From NCBI GenBank assembly GCA_900541175.1, contig UQIT01000002.1:62001-126000 (forward strand): DNA of 64,000 nucleotides, written 5' to 3'. A program made the translations under genes and the position numbers. The notes under the pieces were generated by a model. It saw only the letters and a list, made by a program, of their open reading frames with translations. It made no database searches and had not been told where the DNA came from. The DNA comes from an uncultured Collinsella sp. (GTDB lineage: Bacteria > Actinomycetota > Coriobacteriia > Coriobacteriales > Coriobacteriaceae). Within the stretch, counting starts at the first letter, position 1. Every line of letters starts with the position of its first letter. Of this stretch, positions 41,959-50,951 are shown one piece after another.

Positions 41959-42612
41959 GGTGAGACCCGCGGCGATGCGATGCGCCAGGCGCTCATAGCC
42001 AGCCGGGCTGTAGTGCAGACCGTCCGGCATATAGAGCTCGCGGTGCTCCGGCAAAAACGGGCTGATACCGCTTTGCGCATACAGGTCAATCACCGGCACG
42101 GAGTAGCGGTCACAGACCTCGAGCATCGCTCGCACGTAGGCGACCTGCGTCAGGCCCAGGTGGTTGAGCTCGTCGCTTGCCGGGATATCCTTCTCGTGCT
42201 TGCCGCTCGTCTTGCACGGCGTCATAAACACGAGCTTTGCCCGAGGCGAGCGCGCCGTGATGGTGCGGATCAGGTAATCGAGTGCACCATAGAACTCGTG
42301 CACGTCCGTGCTGCCCAGCTCTCCAAGCGGCACGTTGCGGCTAAAGTCGTTAACGCCGCCAAAGACAACATAGACATCGGCCGCATCGTCGATGCCGTCC
42401 AAGCGCTCGACAAATGAATCGGTACGGTCGGCCTTGATGGCAATACGCGAACCCTTGATGCCAAAGTTCTCGACGACTGCACCTCCCAGCAACGCGCCCA
42501 AATGCGAGGTCCACGAGATGTCGTTGCCTCCCCCACCGCAGCCGTTGTCGCCCCAGGTCGTTGAGTCGCCAAAGCAGCAAATGGTCGATTCACTCAAGCT
42601 CTTCGTTTCCAT
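41944..42612 (-). CDS. SGNH/GDSL-family esterase
   Basis: A 222-aa serine esterase. Catalytic Ser is in CFGDSTTWG (block I), Asn in VVFGGVNDFSR (block III), and Asp/His in PDGLHYSPAG (block V). No signal peptide is visible. In a pectin locus this type often removes acetyl groups from rhamnogalacturonan or galacturonan oligomers. The start at 42612 follows a GAGGAG site. It lies 47 nt after the pectin methylesterase fusion gene and is likely in the same operon. Confidence 0.85.
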   Translation of the reverse strand: METKSLSESTICCFGDSTTWGDNGCGGGGNDISWTSHLGALLGGAVVENFGIKGSRIAIKADRTDSFVERLDGIDDAADVYVVFGGVNDFSRNVPLGELGSTDVHEFYGALDYLIRTITARSPRAKLVFMTPCKTSGKHEKDIPASDELNHLGLTQVAYVRAMLEVCDRYSVPVIDLYAQSGISPFLPEHRELYMPDGLHYSPAGYERLAHRIAAGLTAVCR

Positions 42613-42659
42613 AATCTTCTCCTCATCCGCCCATCGGCGGTCATACAGGAACGTACCGT

Positions 42660-44849
42660 TTATTCGCAGCATGCCGAGGGGCTATGCACGGGGGCGCATT
42701 CCGCAACGTGCGAATCGAGCCATTCGATATCCTCGGCAAGATATGTCACGCCCAGATGGTGTTCACCCGGACATACCTCGTGCCGCAGGCCATCTCTGCG
42801 ACCCAGCAACTTGTAGGCATCGCGCACGATCTCGAGCTGCTCGTCAACATTTTTCAGCCCGCGCGCACCGTTCAGATGATCCTCTTCGCAGCTCTGCACC
42901 AACAGCGGGCGCGGCGCGATGAGCGAGGCAATATCGCCCATGTCGAGTAAGCGCCAAAGTCCGGGTGTGTAGTTGCAGCTGCAATTGCCATTGAGGTGCA
43001 GCAGTGAATCACCGACACCGTACAGATAGCCCGAGACAAACGCCTTGCGCACACGCGGGTCGAGTGCGGCCAGGTACAACGTCATGTAGCCGCCACCCGA
43101 AAAACCAAAGCAACCCAAGTCATCCATGGCAATGTCGCCGCGCGCCTCCAAGTAATCGATCAAGCGCATGTTGTCCCAGACGTTGAGGCCCGCAACCGTA
43201 AGACCCAGTGGCTCGGCCATACGTGCCTGGTTTAGGCACGTCCCTCGCAAGTAGTTGTTCTCGTCATCGCCCTGGCCCTTCCAGTCACGACGGTATCCCC
43301 AGCCGCGAGCGTCGGGGCAGACGGCCACGTAGCCCATGCGCGCTAAACGCAGACCGTAGTCGTAATTGAACTTACGCACGGCATCATCGACCGCCGGCAC
43401 GCCCGCAACACCGGCTACGCTAGCAGCGCCCGCTCCCTGATGGCCATGCGGGCAGATATAGCAGCACTTGCGGCCGCACGCATCGAGCTTAGGCGACTGC
43501 GGCTCGAGAAGGTAGAACGGCATCCAAACGTCGCGCTCCACCTGCAGCATCGCATGGGTGCGTACGATGCCGCCGGCAACCCGCACACGGCTGAGTTCAC
43601 GAATCTCAATCGGGGCGCGGTCCATAAGCGAAAGGCCCAAAACATCGCACAGGCGAGTCCTGGTCGCAATCTTCCATGCCTCAAAATCTGCAGGAGTCTG
43701 GCCCGCAAATGCGGCAGAGCGCCCCTCGCGCTTCAGCCGGGCACGCAGCGCAGGCTCGTCTTCGCAGTACGTCTCGATGTGCACGGTGCGACCATTGGCA
43801 GATAGCCCAGCCGTCTCAACCGCATCACCGGTGCCTCCCTCGGGATCCCAGCCATCCCCACCGGCAAGCACCTGCTCGCGAGCGTACCCGGCGGCAGCCA
43901 TCACATCGAGTTCATTCGCCCACGGCACCCAGCCGGTAGTATCACCCGCCGGCCCATGCAGAATCGCGCCAGCATACTGCACGCAGTTGTGCGCCGCCGG
44001 CTTATTCCAATCCCACCAGCCTTCGCGCTTGATATGTCGCCCCAGCCAGCAATCGATCAGCACAGTTTGCGCCCATTCGCGCCAAGGACGACCCAGGTAG
44101 ACCGAATCCGGCGCCACGCCATCCGGAGCTGTAAACGAACAGCCGTGGAACACAAATCCGTACGGCTCGCCTTTAGGCGTGGAGGCTGCCGTTACATACC
44201 CGTTGACATCCATATCGCGATTGAGCGAGCGAATCTCGCACCCCTCAAAGTAGGCACGCGCGCCGCCAAAGATAAAGTCGACATCGCCCTCGATCCGGCA
44301 ACGTCGAAAATACTGGCGCCCCACCCGGCGCGGCGCATACTGTTTGGGTCCTATAAACCCGCCCGGTTTGGCCTCATGCGGCGGCAGCGGACCCAAAAAC
44401 AGTGTGTCCTGGTGCCCCTTAATGCAGCAGGCATCGACAACCAGACGGTCGCCATCGGCATACAGGGCAATCGCCTGACCGACCTCGCGCCCATCGCCCG
44501 CATCGTTTTCGATCGTGAGGTTCTCGAGCCGTACGTCGTCGGCATCGACCAAAACGGTATAGGTCCTAAACGTGCCGAGCGTGCCGTCCACGCCCGAGCC
44601 GTCCTCCGAAGGCATCTTGGCACCCAGGCTGCCCACGATACGCACGCTGTCGGCCGTCTCTCCCTCAATCGTCACATGCGAGCGATGAATCTCGACCCGC
44701 TCGCGATACTCGCCCGGATCGACGCGAATCATCACCGGTTGCTCGGCATCCGGATAGAGCTGATCGGCTGCCGCCAAGGCATCGGAAATCGTTGGATACG
44801 CTCCTGCCGCAGCCCTCGAAACGCGCAGCGTATAGATACTTTCGCTCAT
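42660..44849 (-). CDS. Fusion of pectin methylesterase (CE8) and alpha/beta-hydrolase esterase
   Basis: A 729-aa two-enzyme protein. Residues about 1-330 are a CE8 beta-helix with GHQDTLF, DFIFG (both catalytic Asp) and LGRPW (Arg). Residues about 380-729 are an alpha/beta hydrolase with nucleophile elbow GFSGGGYM, acid near SCEEDH and His in PGEHHLG, of the acetyl-esterase/dienelactone-like type. The pair would remove methyl and acetyl groups from the same substrate. No signal peptide is visible, so the enzyme is intracellular, unlike most CE8 proteins. The start overlaps the previous gene by ATGA. Confidence 0.88.
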   Translation of the reverse strand: MSESIYTLRVSRAAAGAYPTISDALAAADQLYPDAEQPVMIRVDPGEYRERVEIHRSHVTIEGETADSVRIVGSLGAKMPSEDGSGVDGTLGTFRTYTVLVDADDVRLENLTIENDAGDGREVGQAIALYADGDRLVVDACCIKGHQDTLFLGPLPPHEAKPGGFIGPKQYAPRRVGRQYFRRCRIEGDVDFIFGGARAYFEGCEIRSLNRDMDVNGYVTAASTPKGEPYGFVFHGCSFTAPDGVAPDSVYLGRPWREWAQTVLIDCWLGRHIKREGWWDWNKPAAHNCVQYAGAILHGPAGDTTGWVPWANELDVMAAAGYAREQVLAGGDGWDPEGGTGDAVETAGLSANGRTVHIETYCEDEPALRARLKREGRSAAFAGQTPADFEAWKIATRTRLCDVLGLSLMDRAPIEIRELSRVRVAGGIVRTHAMLQVERDVWMPFYLLEPQSPKLDACGRKCCYICPHGHQGAGAASVAGVAGVPAVDDAVRKFNYDYGLRLARMGYVAVCPDARGWGYRRDWKGQGDDENNYLRGTCLNQARMAEPLGLTVAGLNVWDNMRLIDYLEARGDIAMDDLGCFGFSGGGYMTLYLAALDPRVRKAFVSGYLYGVGDSLLHLNGNCSCNYTPGLWRLLDMGDIASLIAPRPLLVQSCEEDHLNGARGLKNVDEQLEIVRDAYKLLGRRDGLRHEVCPGEHHLGVTYLAEDIEWLDSHVAECAPVHSPSACCE

Positions 44850-45655
44850 CGTCCATCACGCTCCCAGGAAGCGAACTGTTCAGGCCAGCCCTGAACTTGT
44901 GGCTGAATATGCTCGGCGCAGCCCTTAAATGCCGTTAGGGCCGTGGCGAGCGATGCCCCATGCTTTCCATGCGGAAAGACATGTAGGCTAAAGCCAATCC
45001 CGTGGTCGGCAAGAGCCTGCGCAAGAAGGAGGCTATTTTGAACTGGTACCGATGCATCCTCGGCGGTATGCCACAAGAACGTACGGGGGAAGCCCTCGCC
45101 CACCATATTCTCGATCGACAACTTTTGAGCCAAAGCGCCATCGGCACCCGTTAGGTGTTCAAATGAACCACGATGAGCATAGGCCCCCGAGCTTACGACC
45201 GGATAGCCCAAGCAAAGTGCGTCAGGCCGAATCGACTCAGGAGATGCCGCAATCGACTCTGCAAGCCAGGGTTGGTCCCAAAGCGCCCCGAGCAAGCCAA
45301 CTAGATGCCCACCGGCCGAAAAACCCATGACCGTAATCCGATCAGGATCGACACAGTACTCTGCCGCATGGCCTCGGACGGTATCGACCGCCCGCGCGAG
45401 TTCTTGCAATGCCAGCGGATAGACAGCCGGAGCAACCGAGTAGTTCAGCACAAACGCTTGGTAGCCCATCGCCAACAAACGGAGCGCTACCGGCTCGCCT
45501 TCGCGCGGCGAAACGTGATCGTAGCCGCCTCCTGGCACGACCACAACTGCAGGCAGCGGTTTTAAAGCATAAGCATCTTCGGTCGGGGCAAAAACATAAG
45601 ACGTAATCGTGGCAGACGAGCCATCGACCCCGACAGGAATCGTTTTATTGAGCAT
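44846..45655 (-). CDS. Alpha/beta-hydrolase esterase (acetyl-esterase type)
   Basis: A 269-aa hydrolase. The oxyanion/family stretch is VVPGGGYDHVSPREGEP, the nucleophile elbow is GFSAGGHLVG, the acid lies in HTAEDASVPVQNS and the His in FPHGKHG. It resembles BD-FAE-like and acetylxylan esterases active on plant oligosaccharides. The start at 45655 has an AAAGGGA site; the gene overlaps the following CE8 fusion by 4 nt. A third esterase in one operon suggests heavily esterified substrate. Confidence 0.85.
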   Translation of the reverse strand: MLNKTIPVGVDGSSATITSYVFAPTEDAYALKPLPAVVVVPGGGYDHVSPREGEPVALRLLAMGYQAFVLNYSVAPAVYPLALQELARAVDTVRGHAAEYCVDPDRITVMGFSAGGHLVGLLGALWDQPWLAESIAASPESIRPDALCLGYPVVSSGAYAHRGSFEHLTGADGALAQKLSIENMVGEGFPRTFLWHTAEDASVPVQNSLLLAQALADHGIGFSLHVFPHGKHGASLATALTAFKGCAEHIQPQVQGWPEQFASWERDGR

Positions 45656-45707
45656 GTATTCCCTTTCACCATGATGCGTAGCGCAGCGCACACGGCCGTA
45701 TCGCACA

Positions 45708-45744
45708 AGGGCTGCATTGCCGATTTATCCGACAATGCAGCCCT
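45708..45744 (-). terminator. Hairpin between GH28 and the esterase gene
   Basis: 12-bp stem AGGGCTGCATTG and its complement; no T-tract on the minus strand, so probably an attenuator or processing site, not a full stop. Confidence 0.4.
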
Positions 45745-45759
45745 GGTCATCAACCCGAG

Positions 45760-47355
45760 TTAGGAACGGACAACCTTGTCGACGTTCTGGAGCTGCAGCT
45801 CCTCGCCGTCCTGGCCCTCGATCACCACATTTTGCAGATCGAGTACCTTGACGTTTTGCGCAATGATGCCCTGACACACCATGGGCTCAACGCCGCAGGC
45901 CATGGCCGGGACAAAGGGCTCGGCATCCGGCGCGAAGGTCACGTGGACATACTGGAACGTCAGGCGCGTTACTTTACTCTCGGGCAGGCCCGTGATGTAG
46001 GCAGCGGCCGCGTGGCAGTTAGTGGCCTCGATATCGCAAAACGTCGTGGCACCAAAGCCGGGCGTGCGGTCGTCGACAGGCAGCGTCTCGCGAGACTGCA
46101 CGTAATCGGTCTTGCCGTCCTTGTCGCAGAAGTAGAAGGAGTTGACCACGAAGGGCGTGAGCACCTCATCCATGCGAATGTGCTCAAAGGTAATGCCCTC
46201 GTTGACGGCATCCTTGCCGCGCCCGCGGCGGGTCTTGACGCGCAGGCCGCGGTCGGTGCGCTCAAAGAGGCACTTGCTCACGGTAAGGTCCTTGATGCCG
46301 CCGGCAGCCTCTGAACCCAGGACCACGGCGCCGTGACCATCGTGCATGTAGCAGTGAGAGATCAGCACGTCGTGCGTGGCGGGACGAAGCTCGGGCTCAA
46401 TACCCAGCTTGCCGCTCTTGATGGCGATGCAGTCGTCGCCCACCGAGAACTGGCAGCCCAAGATGCGGACAAAGCCGCAGCTCTCAGGATCGAAGCCGTC
46501 GGTGTTGTGGGAGTTCTTGGGACCCTCGATGGACAGGCAGAGCGCATCGACGTGCTCGCACAGGATGGGGTGGATGTTCCACGCCGGGCTATTGCGCACG
46601 GTGAAGCCGGCCAAGCTCACGTTCTCACACTCGGATAGGAAGATCATGCGCGGGCGGGCGACCTCACGGCCCTCCTCCGGGCGAAAGATGTTCTTAAAGT
46701 CCTTGTTCCACCAGTTGTCCTCGGCAAAATCAGTCTGACCGTCGATCGCGCCGCGACCATAGATGCACACGTCGTGCACGCTCAGACCCGTAAAGGTAGA
46801 GCAGTAGGTCGAGAAGCTCTCGCCCTCCCAGCGGCCCAGGGGCAGCATATCGGTGCCGGCATACCCGGCACCCTCGTTGCCCGTGACCGTGCCCGGAATG
46901 TAGGCAAGCGAGGCACGATCGTGGCGGGCCAGCAGCACCGCTCCCTCGGCGAGCTCGATGTTGATATTGCTCTTAAGAAAGAGAGACTTGATGCGATAAC
47001 TACCGGCGGGGATCAGCACGCGGCCACCCTTGGGGCAGGCCATGATGGCAGCCTGGATGTTGGTGGTGTCATCATGCTCGGCATCGCCCTTGGCGCCACA
47101 GTCGCGAACGTTGATGGTAAAGGGCTCAGCCGGCGTGGTGACACCTACGCTCAGCTCACGCTCGCCACAAACAAAACGAACCAGGTTGCGCTTGCCGGGG
47201 GTCAGGCCGTCGACATAGGTCTCGACCGTATTCGTGGTACCGGCGGGCTCGTCGTTGACAAAGATCTCCCACGTATCGGCGCAGGTAAAGTAACCGCCGT
47301 CGTCAAGCTCGATAACCGCCGCGCGCGCGTTGCGCCAGATAACGTTCGTCTCCAT
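45760..47355 (-). CDS. GH28 polygalacturonase-family hydrolase
   Basis: A 531-aa right-handed beta-helix enzyme that cleaves alpha-1,4-galacturonan from oligomers. GH28 signature residues are present in order: NTDGFD, VGDDCIAIKSG, DGHGAVVLGSE and RVKTRRGRG. An N-terminal beta-sandwich-like extension of about 80 residues precedes it, as in bacterial exo-acting members. No signal peptide is visible, so it probably works on imported oligosaccharides. Good GAGGGAG site at 47355. It follows the transporter gene by 115 nt after a terminator-like hairpin. Confidence 0.9.
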   Translation of the reverse strand: METNVIWRNARAAVIELDDGGYFTCADTWEIFVNDEPAGTTNTVETYVDGLTPGKRNLVRFVCGERELSVGVTTPAEPFTINVRDCGAKGDAEHDDTTNIQAAIMACPKGGRVLIPAGSYRIKSLFLKSNINIELAEGAVLLARHDRASLAYIPGTVTGNEGAGYAGTDMLPLGRWEGESFSTYCSTFTGLSVHDVCIYGRGAIDGQTDFAEDNWWNKDFKNIFRPEEGREVARPRMIFLSECENVSLAGFTVRNSPAWNIHPILCEHVDALCLSIEGPKNSHNTDGFDPESCGFVRILGCQFSVGDDCIAIKSGKLGIEPELRPATHDVLISHCYMHDGHGAVVLGSEAAGGIKDLTVSKCLFERTDRGLRVKTRRGRGKDAVNEGITFEHIRMDEVLTPFVVNSFYFCDKDGKTDYVQSRETLPVDDRTPGFGATTFCDIEATNCHAAAAYITGLPESKVTRLTFQYVHVTFAPDAEPFVPAMACGVEPMVCQGIIAQNVKVLDLQNVVIEGQDGEELQLQNVDKVVRS

Positions 47356-47407
47356 GGGTTTCTCCCTCAAAAAGATGCTCTAAAGGCAAATTGTACGCTG
47401 TTGAAAA

Positions 47408-47447
47408 AGGGCCGTGCCTGCCGGCGGAATTCCGGTGGCACGGCCCT
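47408..47447 (-). terminator. Terminator-like hairpin after the transporter gene
   Basis: AGGGCCGTGCC pairs with GGCACGGCCCT, followed on the minus strand by TTTTTC. It may lower expression of the enzyme genes relative to the transporter, since no separate promoter with the regulon operator lies after it. Confidence 0.7.
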
Positions 47448-47470
47448 GTGATTTGGACGATATGTCGGCC

Positions 47471-49030
47471 TTACTCGGCGGGAGTTACGCTACCGTCCTG
47501 GAAGCCAACGTTGTTGTGGGCAAAGCAGTCCTCGTACTTAAAGCCGGAGAGCTCCTCGCAAAGCGCCTTGACCTCGGGCTTGACGTCGGCCATCTTGCCA
47601 CCCTCCTTGACTCGGTGAATCTCGTCGCAAAGGACGTCGCACTGCTCCTTGTCGATCTTGATGCCGCGGGCAAGGACGGCCGCAAGCAGGAAGAAGCCGG
47701 CGCAGCCGATGATCATGTAGCCGCAGATATACAGAGGCACGGTAGCGGGCTGGGTCACGGCGTCGCTATTGCCGGCGGTCTGAATGAAGCCGGAGGCAGC
47801 AAGGACGATAGCCCACACGTTGACGGCGATAGCCTGGGCGATCTGCTGGCAGAGCTGCTGAGCGGAGCTGTAGATGCCCTCGCGACGACGCAGGGTGATG
47901 AGCTCATCGACATCGGGGATGTAGTTGAGCAGAACATCGGGCAGGTACTGGAAGCCGACGTAGAAGAACTTCCAGATGGCGAAGATGATGGGGTAGGCGA
48001 TCATGGCGATGGCGACCGTGGAGGTGCCATTGATCTGACCAAAGGCGAAGTAGTTGTAGGCGATGATGCACGCAGCGCAACCGACATTTGCGAGGTACCA
48101 AGACTTGTGGAAGCCCTTCTTGGCCATGAGAGCGACCCAGATGGCGGTGCAGACGATAGCGACGACCTTGCCAGGCATCTCCATCACGGACTCGTAGGAC
48201 TTAGGAATCTGCAGGCAGTAGACGATGAAGAAGGACAGGCAGGCAGACCAGCAGGCAGCAGCGAGCTTCGTGGAGACCTGTGCGTACAGGACCTTGCGGA
48301 AGGACTTGTTGCGGAAGGTGGAGATTACGTCGATGAAGAACTTCTTGATACCCTCGCCGACGCTCTCGATCTTCTCCTGAGCGACCTCCTCGGGGGTGTG
48401 CTCCCACGTGGACAGGTACACACAAAGCAGCGAGATTGCCATGACCGAAGCGTTGATCGTAGCGATGATGAAGTAGCTGAACGGGTTGGTCTCGCCGAAG
48501 GTGCCAAAGCCGAAGCCCACAAGTGCAGCCATCAGGAAGCCGGCGGCGTTACCAAAGAGATGCTTGTAGCCGGTGAGGTACGTACGCTCCTTAAAGTCGT
48601 CGGTCATCTCGATGGTAAGCGGCGACAGGTTGGCGGTGCAGAACGTATACGCGACGTTGTAGATCAGGTACAGCACAAAGTAGTACGGGAAGCCAAACGG
48701 CGTAGCCACGAAGATGAGCGGCTCGGCGATCATCATCGGGATGGCCAGCAAGATCCAGAAACGACGACGACCAAAGATGCGGCCAATCTTGGTGGCATAG
48801 AAGTTATCGGCCACAAAGCCCATCAGCGGGCAAAGAATAGCGTTGACATAGATGGCAAACGAGCTGATCAGTGCAGCCTCGCCTGCGGACAGGCCACACT
48901 CCGTGGACAGGAACAGCACCATGTAGCTGTGCGTAAAGGTCAGGGCACCGGAATTGAGCATACCGCCCATACCAAAGCCCAAGCGCGTCCAGAATGTGAT
49001 CTTACGCTTTTTTCCGATCTTATTAGTCAT
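47471..49030 (-). CDS. GPH-family (glycoside-pentoside-hexuronide) cation symporter
   Basis: Membrane transporter of 519 aa with about 12 hydrophobic segments. GPH/MelB-like features are the N-terminal RLGFGMGGMLNSGALTF, PLMGFVADNFYATKIGRIFGRRRFW and the middle IPDVDELITLRRREGIYSS. A hydrophilic C-terminal tail of about 60 residues follows. The start at 49030 has a GAGGGAG site. As the only transporter in the pectin locus it is the likely importer of oligogalacturonides or galacturonate. Its promoter has two to three operators of the uronate regulon and an AACGG direct repeat. Confidence 0.88.
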   Translation of the reverse strand: MTNKIGKKRKITFWTRLGFGMGGMLNSGALTFTHSYMVLFLSTECGLSAGEAALISSFAIYVNAILCPLMGFVADNFYATKIGRIFGRRRFWILLAIPMMIAEPLIFVATPFGFPYYFVLYLIYNVAYTFCTANLSPLTIEMTDDFKERTYLTGYKHLFGNAAGFLMAALVGFGFGTFGETNPFSYFIIATINASVMAISLLCVYLSTWEHTPEEVAQEKIESVGEGIKKFFIDVISTFRNKSFRKVLYAQVSTKLAAACWSACLSFFIVYCLQIPKSYESVMEMPGKVVAIVCTAIWVALMAKKGFHKSWYLANVGCAACIIAYNYFAFGQINGTSTVAIAMIAYPIIFAIWKFFYVGFQYLPDVLLNYIPDVDELITLRRREGIYSSAQQLCQQIAQAIAVNVWAIVLAASGFIQTAGNSDAVTQPATVPLYICGYMIIGCAGFFLLAAVLARGIKIDKEQCDVLCDEIHRVKEGGKMADVKPEVKALCEELSGFKYEDCFAHNNVGFQDGSVTPAE

Positions 49031-49109
49031 CGAGCTCCCTCTCTTTTCTCGATTGTCTTGCAGCAAGACATTGGAGTCCACACTGACATCTGTCTGCCCA
49101 GCGTTCAGG

Positions 49110-49121
49110 GTGAACGTTTAG
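49110..49121 (-). promoter_or_regulatory. Uronate-regulon operator, transporter promoter, proximal
   Basis: GTGAACGTTTAG; one good half-site and one degenerate. A CATAAT -10-like hexamer (minus strand) lies just upstream at 49126-49131. Confidence 0.5.
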
Positions 49122-49149
49122 TTAGATTATGCGCGATTGCTTATGACAG

Positions 49150-49161
49150 GTGAACGTTCAC
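49150..49161 (-). promoter_or_regulatory. Uronate-regulon operator, transporter promoter, distal
   Basis: Perfect palindrome GTGAACGTTCAC. A third, weaker copy (GTGAACGTTTAT) lies at 49271-49282. Confidence 0.75.
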
Positions 49162-49176
49162 TTGCATATTATCCCC

Positions 49177-49204
49177 GAACGGTCGATTTTTACCGCCGAA
49201 CGGA
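49177..49204 (-). promoter_or_regulatory. AACGG direct repeat, 21-bp spacing (copy d)
   Basis: GAACGG at 49177 and 49198, 21 bp apart, starting 27 bp upstream of the distal operator, the same arrangement as in the GH105 and uxaC promoters. Confidence 0.55.
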
Positions 49205-49322
49205 CACAATTGAGATCCTCACACCTATTTTCTGCTGGTAAGGATGCCATGCTGGACAGCCATGAGATAGGTGAACGTTTATCAGATTTTCCAACATATT
49301 CACTTAACCACGAAGCGAAAAA

Positions 49323-49350
49323 GCCCCGCCGGGATCACTCCCAACGGGGC
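49323..49350 (-). terminator. Terminator of the uxaC-uxaB-uxaA operon
   Basis: GCCCC and GGGGC arms with TTTTTC after them on the minus strand, 35 nt past the uxaA stop. Confidence 0.75.
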
Positions 49351-49385
49351 AGACGACATAGCGCTATGTTTGGGCGCACTTGCTG

Positions 49386-50870
49386 CTACAAGCAGACGCC
49401 GTCCTTCCAGATACTGATCTCGTGACAGCCACGGCGCTCGGCACTCGTGAGCTTACCGCTCGCCGTCTGTAGCACCAGCTGGTACAAATCGCGGGCGGCC
49501 TCGTCGAGCGTGCGCTCACCCGTGGCAATCACGCCGGCGTTAAAGTCCATCCAGTTGGCCTTGTGGTCGCACAGACGCTGATTGGTGAACACCTTGAGCG
49601 TAGGCGCCGGCGCGCCAAACGGCGTGCCGCGTCCAGTCGAGAACAGAATCACGTGGCAGCCAGCAGCCGTCAACGCCGTGGTGGATACCATGTCGTTGCC
49701 CGGGCCGCACAGCATGTTCAGGCCATGCTTGGTGACCTGACCGGCATACGGCAGCACGTCGACGATGGGTGCAGAGCCACCCTTCTGCACGCAGCCGCAA
49801 CTCTTGTCCTCGAGCGTGGTAATACCGCCGTCCTTGTTACCGGGACTCGGGTTCTCGTAGACCACCTCGCCATGGCTAATAAAGTAGTCCTTAAAGCCAT
49901 TGAGCATGTCGGAGGCAGCGTTAAAGACCTGCTCGTTCTCGCAACGGTCAAGCAGGATGCTCTCCGCGCCAAACATCTCGGGCACCTCGGTAAGCACCGA
50001 CGTGCCGCCGCGGGCGACGACCATATCGCTCACGCGACCGATCGTGGGGTTGGCGGTAATGCCCGAAAGGCCGTCAGAGCCGCCACACTTAAGACCAATG
50101 ACCAGCTCGGAGGCCGGAATGGGCTCACGCTTGGACTGCTTTGCCAGGTCTGCCAGCTCGGACAGAATCTTGTGCCCCTCGATCTGCTCGTCGGCGACGT
50201 CCTGGCAGGTGAGGAAGCGGACGCGCTCGTGGTCGAAGTCACCGAGCTCGTCGAGCACCTGCTGATGCGTGCAGTTCTCGCAACCGAGCGACAGGAATAG
50301 CACGCCGGCCGCATTAGGATGACGCGAGAGCGCCACCAGCAGACGACGCGTCTGGGCATGGTCGGCGCCGGTCTGCGAGCAGCCAAAGGGATGCGGGAAG
50401 TAGTAAACACCCTCCAGCGAGCCATCGACCAGATCCTGGGCCTGCTCACACATGGCACGGGCGACTTCGTTGACACAGCCGACCGTGGGGATGATCCATA
50501 GCTCATTACGCGTCGCGGCACGACCGTCGGCGCGGCGGAACCCCATAAAGGTCTCGGGCTCAACGGGATCCACGACCGGATGTGTGGGGTTGTAGGTATA
50601 CTCGACCTCGCCCGAAAGGTTGGTCTTCACATTGTGCGTGTGGAGCCACTGACCGGGCTGGACATCGCCCGTCACGTGTCCGATGGGCAAGCCGTACTTG
50701 ATGACGTCCTCCCCTGCGGCAATCGAGCGCACGGCCATCTTATGACCCTGCGGAATATCCTCCGCGGCCACGACCTCGCCCACCCCGGGAACCGCGACGG
50801 CGGTGCCCTTGGCAAGCGGCGACAGCGCGACAATCACGTTATCGGCCGGATTGATCTGGATAGTGTTCAT
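49386..50870 (-). CDS. uxaA: Altronate dehydratase
   Basis: A 494-aa lyase that converts D-altronate to KDG. The N-terminal SAF-like domain (NVIVALSPLAKGTAVAVPG) is joined to the C-terminal catalytic domain with GFRRADGRAATRNELWIIPTVGCVN, LGCENCTHQQ, and KCGGSDGLSGITANP, which carry the conserved cysteines and acidic residues. Last gene of the uxaCBA operon, 81 nt after uxaB. It delivers KDG to KdgK. Confidence 0.94.
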   Translation of the reverse strand: MNTIQINPADNVIVALSPLAKGTAVAVPGVGEVVAAEDIPQGHKMAVRSIAAGEDVIKYGLPIGHVTGDVQPGQWLHTHNVKTNLSGEVEYTYNPTHPVVDPVEPETFMGFRRADGRAATRNELWIIPTVGCVNEVARAMCEQAQDLVDGSLEGVYYFPHPFGCSQTGADHAQTRRLLVALSRHPNAAGVLFLSLGCENCTHQQVLDELGDFDHERVRFLTCQDVADEQIEGHKILSELADLAKQSKREPIPASELVIGLKCGGSDGLSGITANPTIGRVSDMVVARGGTSVLTEVPEMFGAESILLDRCENEQVFNAASDMLNGFKDYFISHGEVVYENPSPGNKDGGITTLEDKSCGCVQKGGSAPIVDVLPYAGQVTKHGLNMLCGPGNDMVSTTALTAAGCHVILFSTGRGTPFGAPAPTLKVFTNQRLCDHKANWMDFNAGVIATGERTLDEAARDLYQLVLQTASGKLTSAERRGCHEISIWKDGVCL

Positions 50871-50951
50871 TGCAAATGGTCCTAACCCTACAGGTTGAGC
50901 AGAAGTCGAGGCGCGGGCACGCCGTCCCGCACCCGCGTCCGCGCCGGAAAT

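Noticed and set aside
47414..49153. 579-codon plus-strand frame opposite the GPH transporter
   Set aside because: Shadow of a transporter with clear family motifs and a good ribosome site on the other strand.
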